This document shows, one piece after another, positions 14,973 through 15,417 of a DNA stretch of 15,417 bases (position 1 is its first letter; every line of letters starts with the position of its first letter). The translations under genes were made by a program, and so were the position numbers. This DNA comes from JAAYYF01 sp040255585. Its GTDB lineage: Bacteria; Deinococcota; Deinococci; Deinococcales; Trueperaceae. A model generated the notes under the pieces. The model made no database searches. It saw only the letters and a program-made list of their open reading frames with translations, and was not told the origin of the DNA. The stretch covers positions 1 through 15,417 of the forward strand of contig JBDZVI010000076.1 in assembly GCA_040255585.1 (NCBI GenBank), given 5' to 3'.

Positions 14973-14974
14973 GT
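14969..14974 (+). promoter_or_regulatory. -10 box for a leaderless pseudopilin transcript
   Basis: TAGCGT (TANNNT match) is followed by six bases, GGCCAC, and then ATG 14981, with no Shine-Dalgarno. It is the fourth start in this window with this exact geometry. As a sigma-70 -10 it is a poorer match to TATAAT than the deoB box, so the call leans on the repeated spacing. Confidence 0.5.
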
Positions 14975-14980
14975 GGCCAC

Positions 14981-15417
14981 ATGAGCCCCGCGCGACCCCG
15001 TCGCCGCATGCGCCGTCCCGGCACGAACGGGGCGACCTTGGCCGAACTCCTGGTAGTGCTGGCCGTGCTAGGGCTGCTGGCCTCGGTGGCGCTCGCCGTG
15101 AGCCGCCCGAGCCACACCACCAGGGCGGCACGCGCCATGCGTTCGGCGCTCCTCTTCGGCCGCGCGGAGGCGCTGTGGCGCGGCTCCGCCGTCACCGTGA
15201 CCGAGCTGCCCGGCGGCTCAGGCCTGGTGGTCAGGGCCGCGGCGTCGGAGGCGGCGCCATGCGACGGCGGCACCGAGCTGTTCCGCGCTTCCCTCTCGGA
15301 GCACCCCGGGGTGAGGCTGAGCCAGGGTCTCCCGCGCGGCATCGTCTGGTTGCCGAGCGGTTCGGGCCGCAGCTGCTCGGGCGGCGGCGTGATCTCGGCC
15401 ACGCTGGAGCTGACGGA
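14981..15417 (+). CDS. GspH/FimT-like type IV pseudopilin, 3' end beyond the window
   Basis: Prepilin-like protein of a type IV pilus, type II secretion or DNA-uptake apparatus. The frame is open from ATG 14981 to the window end, 145 codons. A basic leader (MSPARPRRRMRRPGTNG, 17 residues) ends in the glycine expected before prepilin peptidase cleavage. The mature part starts ATLAELLVVLAVLGLLASVAL, with the conserved Glu at +5 (E22) and a hydrophobic stretch of about 20 residues; position +1 is Ala rather than the usual Phe/Met. The following AMRSALLFGRAEALWRG segment resembles the GspH/FimT family. More pilin genes may follow downstream. Confidence 0.85.
   Translation, partial: MSPARPRRRMRRPGTNGATLAELLVVLAVLGLLASVALAVSRPSHTTRAARAMRSALLFGRAEALWRGSAVTVTELPGGSGLVVRAAASEAAPCDGGTELFRASLSEHPGVRLSQGLPRGIVWLPSGSGRSCSGGGVISATLELT

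Overview
The window is G+C-rich chromosomal DNA, by eye about two thirds G+C or more. Nearly all of it is core housekeeping sequence. It most resembles the phylum Deinococcota (Deinococcus-Thermus), and I lean towards a deep lineage such as Trueperales; this is inference. Three things support it: close resemblance of S8, IF-1 and the RNA polymerase alpha C-terminal domain to Thermus proteins as I remember them; an S4 that has lost its N-terminal zinc cysteines, as in Deinococcus; and several start codons that sit 6 nt behind a TANNNT -10 box with no Shine-Dalgarno, the leaderless arrangement described as common in Deinococcus.

Region 1 (1-8300, all plus strand) is the end of the spc operon joined to the alpha operon: rpsH (5' end cut off), rplF, rplR, rpsE, rpmD, rplO, secY, adk, map, infA, rpmJ, rpsM, rpsK, rpsD, rpoA, rplQ. 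The genes overlap or are separated by no more than 41 nt, so translational coupling is likely. A perfect 14-bp hairpin followed by a T-rich run closes the block. rpmD (58 codons) and rpmJ (38 codons) are easily missed by length cut-offs but are complete.

Region 2 (8302-9556) holds deoB (phosphopentomutase) on the minus strand, convergent with rplQ. Its 94-bp upstream region is shared with the divergent next gene and contains two overlapping inverted repeats.

Region 3 (9557-14855, plus strand) starts with one gene encoding a TilS-TadA fusion, two enzymes that both modify tRNA wobble position 34. It is followed by lepA (EF4) with its own promoter, then a membrane histidine kinase with almost no extracytoplasmic domain and a NarL/FixJ-type response regulator, apparently co-transcribed with lepA.

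Region 4 (14856-15417) is a 125-nt spacer rich in CTAG tetranucleotides with a direct repeat over the promoter, then the start of a GspH/FimT-like pseudopilin gene that runs off the window.

No mobile element, CRISPR array, tRNA or rRNA is visible. No gene-free stretch exceeds 125 nt. I did not find a wholly new multi-gene system. The most interesting items are the TilS-TadA fusion, the uniform leaderless start architecture, and the unusual kinase/regulator pair attached to lepA.
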